DNA of 64,000 nucleotides, taken from assembly GCA_030248215.1 (NCBI GenBank), contig JASANG010002916.1, forward strand, positions 22,637-86,636, in the 5' to 3' direction. Origin of the DNA: Enoplolaimus lenunculus (Eukaryota; Nematoda; Enoplea; Enoplida; Thoracostomopsidae). The number at the start of each line of letters is the position of its first letter. Within the stretch, counting starts at the first letter, position 1. A model generated the notes under the pieces. That model was not told the DNA's origin and ran no database searches. It was given only the letters and a program-made list of their open reading frames with translations. A program made the translations under genes and the position numbers. This document shows positions 1 to 10,142 of this stretch, piece by piece.

Positions 1-135
1 TTCGACTCCACCAGAGTCAAATTCGACTCACTAAGTCGCACGTTTGACTCTGGCGGTGTCGAATTTGACTCAGTTTGTCTAGTCCCGTAGAACCTATTTC
101 GGAACGAGTCAATTTGACTCACCATTTTTTGCAGT
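1..135. mobile_element. Introner-like TA element, right part (window edge)
   Basis: Right half of the palindromic GAGTCAAA element described at 15516-15725. It ends in CCATTTTTTGCAGTG followed by TA, so the 3' splice-site-like end is intact. The left end lies outside the window. It abuts a TTAGGC element. Confidence 0.85.
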
Positions 136-137
136 GT

Positions 138-285
138 AATCTTAAGCCTATGCCTAAGCCTAAGCGTAAGAATGAGCCTATTCTTAAGCCTGAGCCTAAG
201 CCAAGCAAAACAATTAGTCTAAAGCTTAAGCTTTACTCTATTGCAGTCCCACAGAAAAACGTTCCGCCCCTGAAGTTTACATGGG
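138..285 (-). mobile_element. TTAGGC-core TIR element (partial)
   Basis: Contains CCTAAG repeats, then the standard inner segment AGTCTAAAGCTTAAGC, and ends near CATGGGC. The other end is missing where the introner-like element abuts it. Family described at 8628-8823. Confidence 0.75.
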
Positions 286-510
286 CACACAATTGGCACC
301 ATAGTTTCAGATATATTTATCATAACAGCTAGGAATGGTGTCAAAAATACTGAATGTGTTTTGTGTTTTGAAACAAGCCTTCGTAATCACTAAAATGGCG
401 TTTTGACCAAACTCTAAAACAATTTTAAAGAGTTCTGCTATACTAGCGATTTCGTTTAAAGTTTCTTAACTTTATACAAAAAATGCGTTTTGGAAATGTT
501 TGACACGCGA

Positions 511-671
511 GCCCATGCAAAGATCAGGGGCGGTATGTTTTTGGCGCCTGCAATAGAGTAAGCTTTAGCTTTAGACAAATCTTTTGTTTAGACTTTAGGT
601 ATCAGTTATTATTACGCTTAGGCTTAGAAATATGCTTATACTGCTGTTACGGTCGTGTTTTATACATTGAC
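511..671 (+). mobile_element. TTAGGC-core TIR element
   Basis: Starts GCCCATGCAAAGATCAGGGG and ends TTTTATACATTGACC, the two family ends, with a short TTAGGC-like core. The 330-510 flank holds nothing I recognise. Confidence 0.75.
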
Positions 672-1059
672 CGACACGCGACTACCGTTCAAAACAGCGT
701 TTTGTTTTGTCATGATTGCTTACCGTAATGAAACTCGTATTCGTAGCGAATAGGAGTACCAATCGAGGTTGAAATAGCTGCCAATACAAAACACACAAGG
801 GCGGATGTATTCATGTCTGTAGCGTAAATTATTTGAGAGAAGAATTTGGAAAGGTTGTCAAGTCGATGATTAAATATAGGTCGATTCGTTTAATATACCG
901 ATCGCTATTGCTAAAAATTGTTGTATTTTATATATCCATTCGAAGTAAAAATATTTGCGCGAGAATTTCTTGTATAAACAGAAGCCGTTTTTGACCAATT
1001 GACCCCGCAGCTGCTATTTTAATATTTCACATGATTTCTTGTATACTGTACATCCCTTC
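672..1059. other. Unassigned AT-rich spacer
   Basis: No open frame, splice-flanked exon, RNA gene or repeat that I recognise. Confidence 0.5.
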
Positions 1060-1262
1060 GGCCCATGTAAAGATCAGGGGTGGAACGTTATTCCGTGGGA
1101 CTGGAATAGAGTAAGCTTTGCTTTTAAACTAATTCTTTCTTAGGCTTAGGCTTCAGCTTAGGCTTACGTATAACATTGTTACGCTTAGGCTTAGGCTCAG
1201 ATTTAGGCTTTTAGGCTTTAGAAATATGCTTATATATACTACTGTTCTGGCCCTTGGTCTCC
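1060..1262 (+). mobile_element. TTAGGC-core TIR element, right end truncated
   Basis: Begins GGCCCATGTAAAGATCAGGG and has several TTAGGC units in its core. The right end breaks off just before the introner-like copy at 1265. Confidence 0.75.
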
Positions 1263-1264
1263 GT

Positions 1265-1455
1265 CACTGCAAAAAATTGCGAGTCAACTTGACTCTCTCT
1301 CGAAATAGGCTTTTTCGGGCTACACAAACTGAGTCAAATTCGACTCCGCCCGCTCAGTGAGTCGAATTTCACTCTGGCGGAGTCGAATTTGACTCCGTTT
1401 GTGTAGCCCGAAAAAGACTATTTCAAAGACAGTCAATTTGACTCACCATTTTTTA
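1265..1455. mobile_element. Introner-like TA element, both splice-like ends decayed
   Basis: Palindromic GAGTCAAA element. The left end reads CACTGCAAAAAATTGCGAGT, so the GTGAGT motif is lost, and the right end has lost the GCAG. It is an example of a copy that could no longer be spliced. Confidence 0.8.
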
Positions 1456-1657
1456 CCGAGCTGGCAGGGTTTTTTGCGTTAATTGGTGAAGTTTGAGAAA
1501 ACAATTTCGAACCTCAACATCAGCTTTTAGCAGTTTTATGATTGAAGGGCCTAAATTTTTCCAATTTAAATAACTCGTGTCATTTAATTTGATACTTTGT
1601 TCAGAAACTAAGAATTATAAATTTCCGTAGCTTTACATATTTTTACTGTCTTTTCGT

Positions 1658-1850
1658 CCAATGTAAAGAACAGAGACGGAACATTATTTATAAGCATATT
1701 CCTAAGCATAATCTTATACGTAAGCCTAAGTGTGTAAGAATGAGTATATTCCTAAGCCTAAGTATAAGCCGAGAAAAAAAATTTGTCTAAAGCTTAAGCT
1801 TACTCTATTCTAGTTCCTCATAAAAACGTTCCACCCCTGATCTATGGGCC
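1658..1850 (-). mobile_element. TTAGGC-core TIR element
   Basis: Starts CCAATGTAAAGAACAG, has CCTAAG units and the AGTCTAAAGCTTAAGC segment, and ends CCCCTGATCTATGGGCC. Confidence 0.75.
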
Positions 1851-1995
1851 GTTTTTCTATGCGAGCTATGCTAAATGATCCGAAAGAAGCATACTCGTCA
1901 TTGCAGGATAAGTTATTGGAGCTGATTCAAATCAAATATCAAAACAAGATCTCGCTTCAAAGTACGGACCAAAATTCCTCATGGTTCATGCAGTA

Positions 1996-2934
1996 TAGAT
2001 CAGGTTCGAACCGTTTGATCGTGGGATTGTAATAGAGTAAGCTTTATATAATTAAAATGTTTTTGCGTATGTCTAGGATGAGGGTTAGGTTTATCCTTAC
2101 GCTTAGAGGCCATAAAACCTTATAGCTTCTACGTTCAACTTGCTAAAATCACGGCAAGTTTTTCATAGTTTAAATTTTTACAAATTTGAAAATTACAAAA
2201 TTCAAACCAAAATAAGAAATCACCGCTACAGAACAACAGTTGAAGCCTGAAATTTAATCAACTTTGAAACAATTTTAGCAACAACAAAAAGCAGTCAAAT
2301 TTTACCACTAAAAATTCGAAGCTTAAAAGTTGCAAATTTATAGGATTTTTGAATTTTTGAAATTCTTAAGTTGTGATGACAAATTTTAATTGTCAGATAT
2401 TTTAAACCACGTGGCAGTGAAACTGATGTGGGATACAAAAATTCATATTTTGAAACATTTTTTGACATTTCGGTAAACAGATCATCAAAAACCGAAACTG
2501 CATACCAGGGAATTGTAAACGACGAATATGAAGCCTTAAACTTTCAGATGGATGAATGAAATTTAGATACTTCTATTATCTAATTAATCTACTGCCTTTC
2601 GCAACCGGTATATTTTCGCTTCGCTTGCGGCGGGTCGACCACCCTTCTGAAATCAAATCCTGGCTACGCCTCTGTCAATAGAAAACTTTCACCATTGTGA
2701 ACCGTGAAGCATTTTAAGCAAATTTTTTTGACTCATAAAACGAAACACAAAACAATAATTGTAATAAAAATCAAAAATGTGGTTGAAATTTTTCAAATTT
2801 TTCGTTTTGTTTTGAAATAATCAACAAAGTTTCGTGACAAATTCGATGAATCACAAAAATGATATTCACAGGAATGCTTCAAATCTCTGCTTTAATCATT
2901 GGCTTAAATAGTATGAGATAATTATAAGACCTTG
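1996..2934. other. Decayed TTAGGC element followed by unassigned sequence
   Basis: 1996-2112 resembles a worn copy of the TTAGGC family (AGATCAGGTTCGAACC, then AATAGAGTAAGC and TTAGG units). From about 2113 to 2934 the DNA is AT-rich and I see no gene. Confidence 0.45.
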
Positions 2935-3047
2935 AGCTTATACCTATATAACCTATAAAGCCTGAAACCTAAGGCAAAGCAAAAAATTAGTCTAAAGTTT
3001 AAGTTTTACTCTATTGCAGTCCCACAGAAAAACGTTCTGCCACTTTA
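2935..3047 (-). mobile_element. TTAGGC-core TIR element fragment
   Basis: CCTATAA/CCTAAG-like units, then TTAGTCTAAAG and GCAGTCCCACAGAAAAACG, the right portion of the family. 3048-3356 contains nothing recognisable. Confidence 0.6.
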
Positions 3048-3358
3048 AAACACAATAAAGTGATGTTCGAAAAATGAGGATCTGATATATTTGTTTCAAA
3101 CGCTGTGTTTATCATTGGTTATACCGTCAAATTTTGAAAAACCAAACGCTTTTAAAACGTTTTTTGCGTTTCAAACAACATCTTTCAAAGTGCTTTTTTT
3201 GCTAAAAAAGGAAACTCTAAAATGAATCGCTAGCGAATTAACCGCTGCTAAAGGTAAGTCGTCCAAATGGCATCTGTGAAAACGCCATGGTCGCATCTAC
3301 TGCATTTTTACACCGCGAAAAACGTTTTGTCTTTTAACACATTTTTTTAAACAACTGT

Positions 3359-3571
3359 AAGGGTTGCGCTATACTTTACTGTACCGGACGTTACGACGCG
3401 TGGCCGTTTTTGACGCACGCTGTTATGCGTTGCTAACAAAAATATAAACAAAATCTATTTGGCGGCGTGCGGTAAACAAGCGGCGGCGTTCGGTGGTGCA
3501 CGGTCCTTAATCAAAAAATTTTTGCGACATGCGCAACGGCGTCTGCCGGCGCACAGAGCGTATAGCGTAAC
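3359..3571. mobile_element. GC-rich inverted-repeat element
   Basis: Ends GGGTTGCGCTATACTTTACT and GAGCGTATAGCGTAACC are near inverted complements. The interior is GC-rich and palindromic. Its inner part is similar to 6560-6640. 3572-4117 holds no recognisable gene. Confidence 0.55.
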
Positions 3572-4344
3572 CTAAGTCTGCCTTCTGAAGTATCTTTGGT
3601 TTCCCGGTTTAGAAACCTGATTTAAAGAAGACACAATATCACAATCTGGATCCAGGGGTTTAAATAAAATGCTATTTAAAAAGTCATAAATTTGTAGAAC
3701 CGCAGCAAAAAAACCAATGATTGCGGACCATTCGCGAGGAACACATCCTGCGTTTAAACCTACGATTGGCCGGAAGCAATTCAAAAACACCTCATATTGA
3801 ATTTAATTGGACGCTAATAAATTGACAGATTTTTTTGTCCAATTAAAAGTCAAATAAACAAGTGCTCAAAATTCAGATGCTTTATTCACCAAAAAAAGAT
3901 GTGAAATTAAAAATTTATGAATCATTTGAAATCATTTAAAGGGTCTTTTGAGCAGAATGCCTGCCATTTGCAAAAAAATATTGGTTTGTAGCAACAGAAA
4001 AATGACATTTCGTACACAGCATTTAAGAGTAAATAAATTGATTTTATCAAATTAAAATATAAACCATGCCACAAATAGTTACTTAATGGAAAAAAATTTC
4101 GTTACTGTTTATATTTAATACCAGGATGTAAACGGATTGTAAATATAACAGAAACTCATACTGACCGAAATAGACGAATAAAAAGTTTCAAAAATGTTTT
4201 ATTTTTTCTGCCATTACAATTGAGGCGTGCAAATGTTCACCGGTATTTCAAAAATTTTAAAGAACAAATGGCGGATGCATAGAAAGTTTGGACCATGTTA
4301 CTCTGAGGGGCGTCCCATTTACCCACGGGACAGCAATATACCAG

Positions 4345-4640
4345 GAACGAAATGTTTTTGCTGGGTTGGTCGGGACAGCTTCAACCTGTTTGTTATCGAT
4401 CGGTCAGGACAGTCGAGCCCGTATTTTTGCTGGGTCGGTCGGGACAGCCGGGACAGCTTCGAACCTATGTTTTTACTTGGTCGGGTGGGACAGCCGTGAC
4501 AGATTCGAGCCCGTATTTTTGCTGGTTCGGTCGGGACAGCCGGGACAGCTTCGAGCCTATATTTTTGCTGGGTTGGTTTTGACAGCTAGGACAGCTCCAA
4601 ACCTATGTTTTTGCTGGGTAGGTTGGGACAGCCGGGGCAG
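4345..4640 (+). repeat. Minisatellite, left arm
   Basis: Tandem degenerate units of roughly 45-50 bases around GGGTCGGTCGGGACAGCCGG and TTTTTGCTGGG. About six units. Confidence 0.85.
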
Positions 4641-5245
4641 CGTGAACCGAGCCCATGTATAGAACTCTGATACAAAAAGATTCTATTTTATTGCGTTTTC
4701 CAGGGGATGTCGTCCCCCAAACCCCCACACAACGCAATTCATTATTTGAGCAATTTTTTTTTACTTTGTCTTTGCAGCTTAGTGTGAAAACCGCTTAGTG
4801 CGCGGGGGTTGGGGGGGCGGAAGCCCCTTATCCTGCTTAGGGTCCCTTAATGTTGCGGGGGTTAAGAGGGGCGGCAGCCCCCCCACCCCCCTGACAGCGT
4901 GCCTAATTAAAAAGTTGTCCATGTAGAGGATGGAAGGTTTTATCTCAGGAAGTTGTCTTTTATTGTGTCCTCAAAGGGGTTCTGCCCCTCCAACCCCACG
5001 CAGACACTAGGCAACTTACGTATATGTTGAAATTGTATTAAACACTGTTATTGTGTTTCAAATACATTTTCAAACAGCTAAGCCTCAAAAATCGCTACAT
5101 CGTTGCAAACAGGAATGATAGATCACTGTTATTTATATTTTGCAAAAATATACCTAACTGAAGCGGACGACTAGTGGATCTCAAAAATTTGATTACCTCT
5201 GCGCTACTTACATGTTGAGGTACACTGCATAACGCAAGAGTGAAC

Positions 5246-6262
5246 TGCAAGCTGTCCCGATTGTCCCGATCAATACAACAAAAGCATAGGGTCAAAGTTG
5301 TCTTTGCTGTCCCGACCGACCCAACGAAAACAAACGCTTGAAGCAGTCTAGGCTGTCCCTCCCGACCCAGCAAAAACACACACTCGAAGATGTTCCGGCT
5401 GTCCCGCCCGACCCAGCAAAAACATAGGCTCGCAGCTGTCCCGGTTGTGCCGACCGACCCAGCAAAAACATAGGCTCGAAGCTGTCCCGACCGACCCAAC
5501 GAAAAGACACGCTCGAAGCTGTCCGGCTGTCCCGACCGACCCAACAAAAACACACGCTTGAAGCTGTCCCTGCTGTCCCGCCCGACCCGGCAAAAACATA
5601 GGCTCGAAGCTGTCCCGGCTGTCCCCACCGACCCAACGAAAACACACGCTCGAAGCTGTCCTGGCTGTCACGCCCGACCGAGCAAAAACATAAGCTCGAA
5701 GCTTTCCCAGCTGTCCCGCCCGACCCAGCAAAAACGTAGGGGCGAAGTTGTCCCAGCTGTCCCACCCGACCCAGGAAAAACATAGGCTCGAAGCTGTCCC
5801 GGCTGTCCCGACCGACCCAACGAAAACACACGCTCGAAGCTGTCCTGGCTGTCACGCCCGACCGAGCAAAAACATAAGCTCGAAGCTTTCCCAGTTGTCC
5901 CGCCCGACCCAGCAAAAACATAGGGGCGAAGCTGTCCCAGCTGTCCCACCCGACCCAGGAAAAACATAGGCTCGAAGCTTTCCCAGCTGTCCCGCCCGAC
6001 ACAGCAAAAACATAGGGGCGAAGCTGTCCCAGCTGTCCCACCCGACCCAGGAAAAACATAGGCTCGAGGCTGCCCCGGCTGTCCCATCCGACCCAGCAAA
6101 GAGATAAGCCCGAAGCTGCCCCGGCTTTACCACCCGACCCAGCAAAAACATAGGCTCGAAGCCGTCCCGGCTGTCCCACCCGACCCAGCAAAAACATAGG
6201 CCCGAAGCTGTCCCACCCGACCCAGCAAAAACATAGGCTCGAAGCTGTCCCTCCGTCCAAGC
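5246..6262 (-). repeat. Minisatellite, right arm (inverted)
   Basis: The same unit in opposite orientation (GCTGTCCCGGCTGTCCCG, CCGACCCAGCAAAAACAT), over 20 units with higher-order duplication: segments near 5650-5790, 5840-5985 and 5990-6060 repeat as blocks. Confidence 0.9.
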
Positions 6263-6989
6263 ACAAATATATATATGAGCAGGAGCGCTGGAATGTTGCT
6301 GTCCCGCGGGAAAACGGGAGGCCTCTCAGAGTAACATTGGCCGAAAGTTTTAAGATTTTGAATGAATACCGTAATTATTTCTATTTCACTTCGCAATTGC
6401 AGCATATCTGTAACCAAAAGTTGCGAGATATATATGTGATTTATAACTATTTTTGAACGTAAAAAATAACAGAATTTCCATTATTTCTATAATGGAAGCG
6501 GAAACGGACACTGATTTTTACCGGAAATGGAAACGGAAATGGATATTCGGTTTTTACTGAACCAGACGCCACCGCGTGTTGCCGCACACCGCTATGTGTT
6601 TTGAGAACAAAAATATAGGCTAAATCTATTTCTGGCGTGCTCAGAGGCGGATCCAAAAATTCTGACGCTTTGTGGAGATGACAAATGGTATGAAACGCAA
6701 AATTTGTAAGGTAGAGGGACCTTATCATTTTATCAACAAAAATTTCTCAAGGCGAAAATTTAAAGGTTTTCTCACAAAAATCTTCTGAGGGAAATAACTA
6801 TTTTTACACAAAAATTCTGAGGGGGAAAATTTATTAGGTTGGGACGTTACCATTTTGTCACAAAAAATTCTGACGGTGGGCGAACCCCCGTCGCTCCCCT
6901 CTGAATGAGCTAGTTTGCATGCGGCAATTTTTAAGAAACAAATTATCGCGCCGCGCGTGACAAAAGCAAAACGAAACGCGCTAAGCAGA

Positions 6990-7115
6990 TAAATTTTGCA
7001 AAATTGTGCAAAATTCCACTACCGAAAGTGTCGGAGCCTCCGGCAAGAATTCTCTCGGAGCCGGAGGCAGATTTTCTGCCGGAGCCGGAGGCAGACCTCC
7101 GGTTGTTCCCTGATA
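6990..7115. repeat. CCGGAGGCAGA repeat fragment
   Basis: Repeats GGAGCCGGAGGCAGA, matching the inverse of 26920-27040 including the TTTTGCAAAATT segment. It is a fragment of the CAGGGTGCAACCGGA-type family (see 32860). Confidence 0.6.
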
Positions 7116-7826
7116 CATAGTTTATTTAATTCTTTTGATATAGCGTCATCAAAATCCGCCGATATTCGAAAAATTAACGTTTCACACATCAGTAATTTTT
7201 CGTTTCGGTGGCTCAAAGTCTGCAATGCAACTTTACTTGAGCTGTAAAATAACATTTTGCAATAAATTTCGCCGCAAAATGTTTTCTATAATCGTTGGAA
7301 CTTAAAATGTGTTAACGATATATGCACATTTTTGCAGTCGTAAACATTCAGAATATACAAATTTAAATTTTTAATTTTAATTTCAAACTATGGTTGTTTG
7401 CATATTTGTAAATATAGAATTTTGCACCTGCGCTTTAACATTTTGCATCAATTGATAGATAAAATGGCCAGGTTCCTACCTTACAATTTTTTCCTCTCAG
7501 AAATTTTTTTGTAATAAAATGATAAGGTTCCTGCCTTACAATTTTACTTCTTAGAAATTTTTTTGTGAAAGCTTGCCCGCCTTGGCGCCCCTTTCCGTCA
7601 GAAATTTTTGGATTCGCCGCTGATTGTCTCCTATAAGGAAAACGTGGCATTTATTGAAGCAATTTTGCTACTCTTGATGGCATAAATGATTTATACTTAA
7701 AATTGTTCTAAATTTTTAATTAACATTTTGAAAAATTTCCAAAGTTAGTTTGCAGTCCACAAGTAAACAACCAGACGGGAACTGTAGTAAGTTCTAGAAG
7801 GAACATTCGTTTCAGTACTCGGCGTC

Positions 7827-8018
7827 GGCCAAAAGAACAGGAGCGGAACAGTATTGTGAGCACATTCCTAAGCCTAAGTCTAAGTCTAAGCCTAAACCTA
7901 AGCGTAAGAATGAGTTTACTCCTAAGCGTAAGCCAAGCAAAAAATAGTCTAAAGCTTAAGCTTACTCTATTCTAGTCCCACAGATCAACGTTCCGCCCCT
8001 GATCTTTATATGAGCCCA
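7827..8018 (-). mobile_element. TTAGGC-core TIR element
   Basis: Starts GGCCAAAAGAACAGGAGCGG, has CCTAAG units, and ends CGCCCCTGATCTTTATATG. Confidence 0.75.
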
Positions 8019-8146
8019 GTAGTCTTACGGTAACTATGTACGAACATGAGACAAAATGCAATACGGAGAATTATGACGGTTTTAGCAACATTCAATAGTT
8101 TCCATGTTCCCATAGATAATTGGCCGCTCTCGGTTCGAAATCAAGG

Positions 8147-8306
8147 GGCCATGTAAACATCAGGGTCGGAACGTTCTGTAATAGAGTAAGCTTTAAGCTT
8201 TAGACTATTTCTTTCTTAGGCTTACGTGTAAGCTTCTTCTTACACTTAGGCTAATGAATATACTTATACTACTATACCGCGTCTGTTGTGTATATATATG
8301 TCGGCC
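8147..8306 (+). mobile_element. TTAGGC-core TIR element
   Basis: GGCCATGTAAACATCAGGG start, TTAGGC-like core, TATATATGTCGGCC end. Confidence 0.7.
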
Positions 8307-8627
8307 AAATAAACTATCGGACCGATGACAATAGCTGAGAAAGTTTGACATTTTACACATTTAGTAGCTCAGGCATACTAACCTTGTTCTAACTGAAATT
8401 GTAGACTCATGGTACCTCTTTAATACAAAATAAAACTATTAGTATTTCGATGACAGGGCCACTGGAATTTATCGTTTTTTCGAAAAGAAACACAGAGGCG
8501 ACCCAACAGAAGCAAATGCTCAAGAGTTCAGAAAGCTAGCCACCGTTACCTGCTTTTAAATATAAACCTGATCATTTTATCACAACTACAAGTTTCTCGT
8601 TCGCTAAGTTCCATCACCAACCAGCCC

Positions 8628-8823
8628 GGCCCATGTATAGAACAGGGCCGGAACGTTTTCCAGCAGGACTGTAATAAAATAAGTTTAAGCTTTAGACTAA
8701 TTTTCTGCTTAGGCTTAGGCTTAGGTTTAGGCTTATGCTTAGGTATAAACTCATTCTTATGCTTAGGCTTAGGCTGTGGAATATGCTGATACTACTGTTC
8801 CGGGCCTGTTGTATACATTGGCC
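8628..8823 (+). mobile_element. TTAGGC-core TIR element (best copy, 8-bp TSD)
   Basis: Reference copy of the commonest family in the window. The terminal inverted repeats are GGCCCATGTATAGAACAGGG at the left and the complement of GGCCAATGTATACAACAGG at the right. It is flanked by the 8-base direct repeat ACCAGCCC (8620-8627 and 8824-8831). The core is a degenerate run of TTAGGC in one orientation, the standard nematode telomere unit. At 196 bp it has no coding capacity. An 8-bp duplication is what hAT, P and Merlin DNA transposons make; the superfamily is not settled. Confidence 0.85.
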
Positions 8824-8831
8824 ACCAGCCC

Positions 8832-10017
8832 CATAAGCTTTATATATACTTTTTCGATATGAGATCCGTTCGATATCCCTGCTGTATCTCGAATAGACGC
8901 GGAGTGATCCGAATCGTATCAAAGGCGATTAGCTTCCGAATTTACACATTCGTGTTATCCGATACTTTTGATGACAACAGTTGTACGTATACATACGTAC
9001 AAATTGCAATATTTTTGACATTTTAACAACGCTTTGGTTAATAATATGTTATTGGTCAAAGGGTTATTAAACTTTGGTCAAAATATCGCGTTTATGATCT
9101 GTAAAGCGTCACAATGCACTCGAGCTGGTAAAAACGTTAAGACCCCCGTAATTGCAAAGGGGCTGAAGGGGTTGCGCTTCGCAATAATTTCGGGCAATTT
9201 TTCGTTTGAATAAGGTTATTTTGTTAATTCTGAGCAATCGCACGTCCCGACGTTTATTAGTAGTATATTTCTTACATTATTAGCGAATTTGACAGTGGTA
9301 GGCTTACAAGCGTAACAGCCAAGCGAAGCAGGTAATTTGCTAGTTTGATATTTAAGGTCAGACGCGATTTCTGTCATAAAACAGCGATGAGTTTGGGTTC
9401 AAAGCCTTGAATTTACTGAATATATTCGTTTACTCCCGAAAACCATTCCCCTACAAACTTATTTGATCCCTTCCAATTTCGAAATTCAGTGGATAGCACC
9501 CCCTGCTGTGAATTGGAAGCGTTTGGTCACAGTCATAAAACAAAGTGTTCAACTTGTGGTGCCGGTACCACTGGCGGATCCAATGGGGTGCGGCTGGCAG
9601 GCGTGCATACCCCCGTCACAAAATTTTTTGTGATAAACTGCTTAAAGTCCCTACTTTTATTTTCTCCCTCAGAAAATCGGCACATATATTGCATGCAGTA
9701 AAAATTAACGCAGTACTTTTACCAGATAGTACCGAATGCGGATAGTGGAATGCCATACCCCCACATTTCGTTCATATCGATACCGTCTGGTCGCAATACT
9801 CCCCTTGGCAAGAATTGAAAGCATCTGCTCGTGACGAGAGTGCTTTCATCAGCGTTTATTATATTTGTGGTTCAAATTTCGAATCGGCCATTGGTCTGCA
9901 GTGAAACGAGCATTAGTGGTTATCTGAAACTTTTACAAGCGATGTGGTCAATAAATACGGCCTAAGCATGGGTGTAAAACAGGGTTTGTGAACACGTGTT
10001 CGTTGATTGGTGATATT
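8832..10017. other. Gene-free stretch with one GGCGGATCC repeat
   Basis: 9572-9700 resembles other GGCGGATCC...AAAATTTTTTGTGA repeats in the window (6645-6900, 7480-7625, 55870-55980). Otherwise I see no exon, RNA gene or repeat. Confidence 0.45.
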
Positions 10018-10023
10018 TTGCAA

Positions 10024-10126
10024 TTGAAATGTTGTCAAGCTAAAGTTGTTTGGAATGGAAACACCTAATCAAAATATTATTTTGCAAAATTGAAATGTTG
10101 TCAAGCTAAAGTTGTTTGGAATGGAA
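10024..10126 (+). repeat. 37-bp exact direct repeat
   Basis: The segment starting TTGAAATGTTGTCAAGC occurs at 10024-10060 and again, identical for 37 bases, at 10090-10126. It lies immediately before the G-poor block and may be an assembly stutter or a real duplication. Confidence 0.85.
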
Positions 10127-10142
10127 GCACTCAAGCTATATG

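Larger units (their letters stand above)
4288..6343. mobile_element. Large inverted-repeat element carrying minisatellite arms
   Basis: The ends are inverted copies: GGACCATGTTACTCTGAGGG at the left and CTCAGAGTAACATTGGCC at the right, each followed inward by a CCCGCGGGACAGCAA-like segment. Inside, a minisatellite runs in one orientation on the left and in the opposite orientation on the right, around a non-repetitive centre (about 4660-5245) with G- and C-runs. Open frames across it (for example 5292-6266) are by-products of the repeat and not genes. Confidence 0.75.
4118..6548. mobile_element. CGGATATCC-type element interrupted by a large insertion
   Basis: 4118-4287 (GGATGTAAACGG..., ACAATTGAGGCGTGCAAATG) and 6344-6548 (TTTTTACCGGAAATGG, GGATATTCGG) match the two halves of the single element at 20708-21008. 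They are therefore one older copy split by the block at 4288-6343. Confidence 0.65.

Noticed and set aside
5095-6266. Long open frames (up to 324 codons) with repeating CFCWVGRDS-type motifs
   Set aside because: They follow the minisatellite unit, occur in several overlapping frames on both strands and have no splice or start context.
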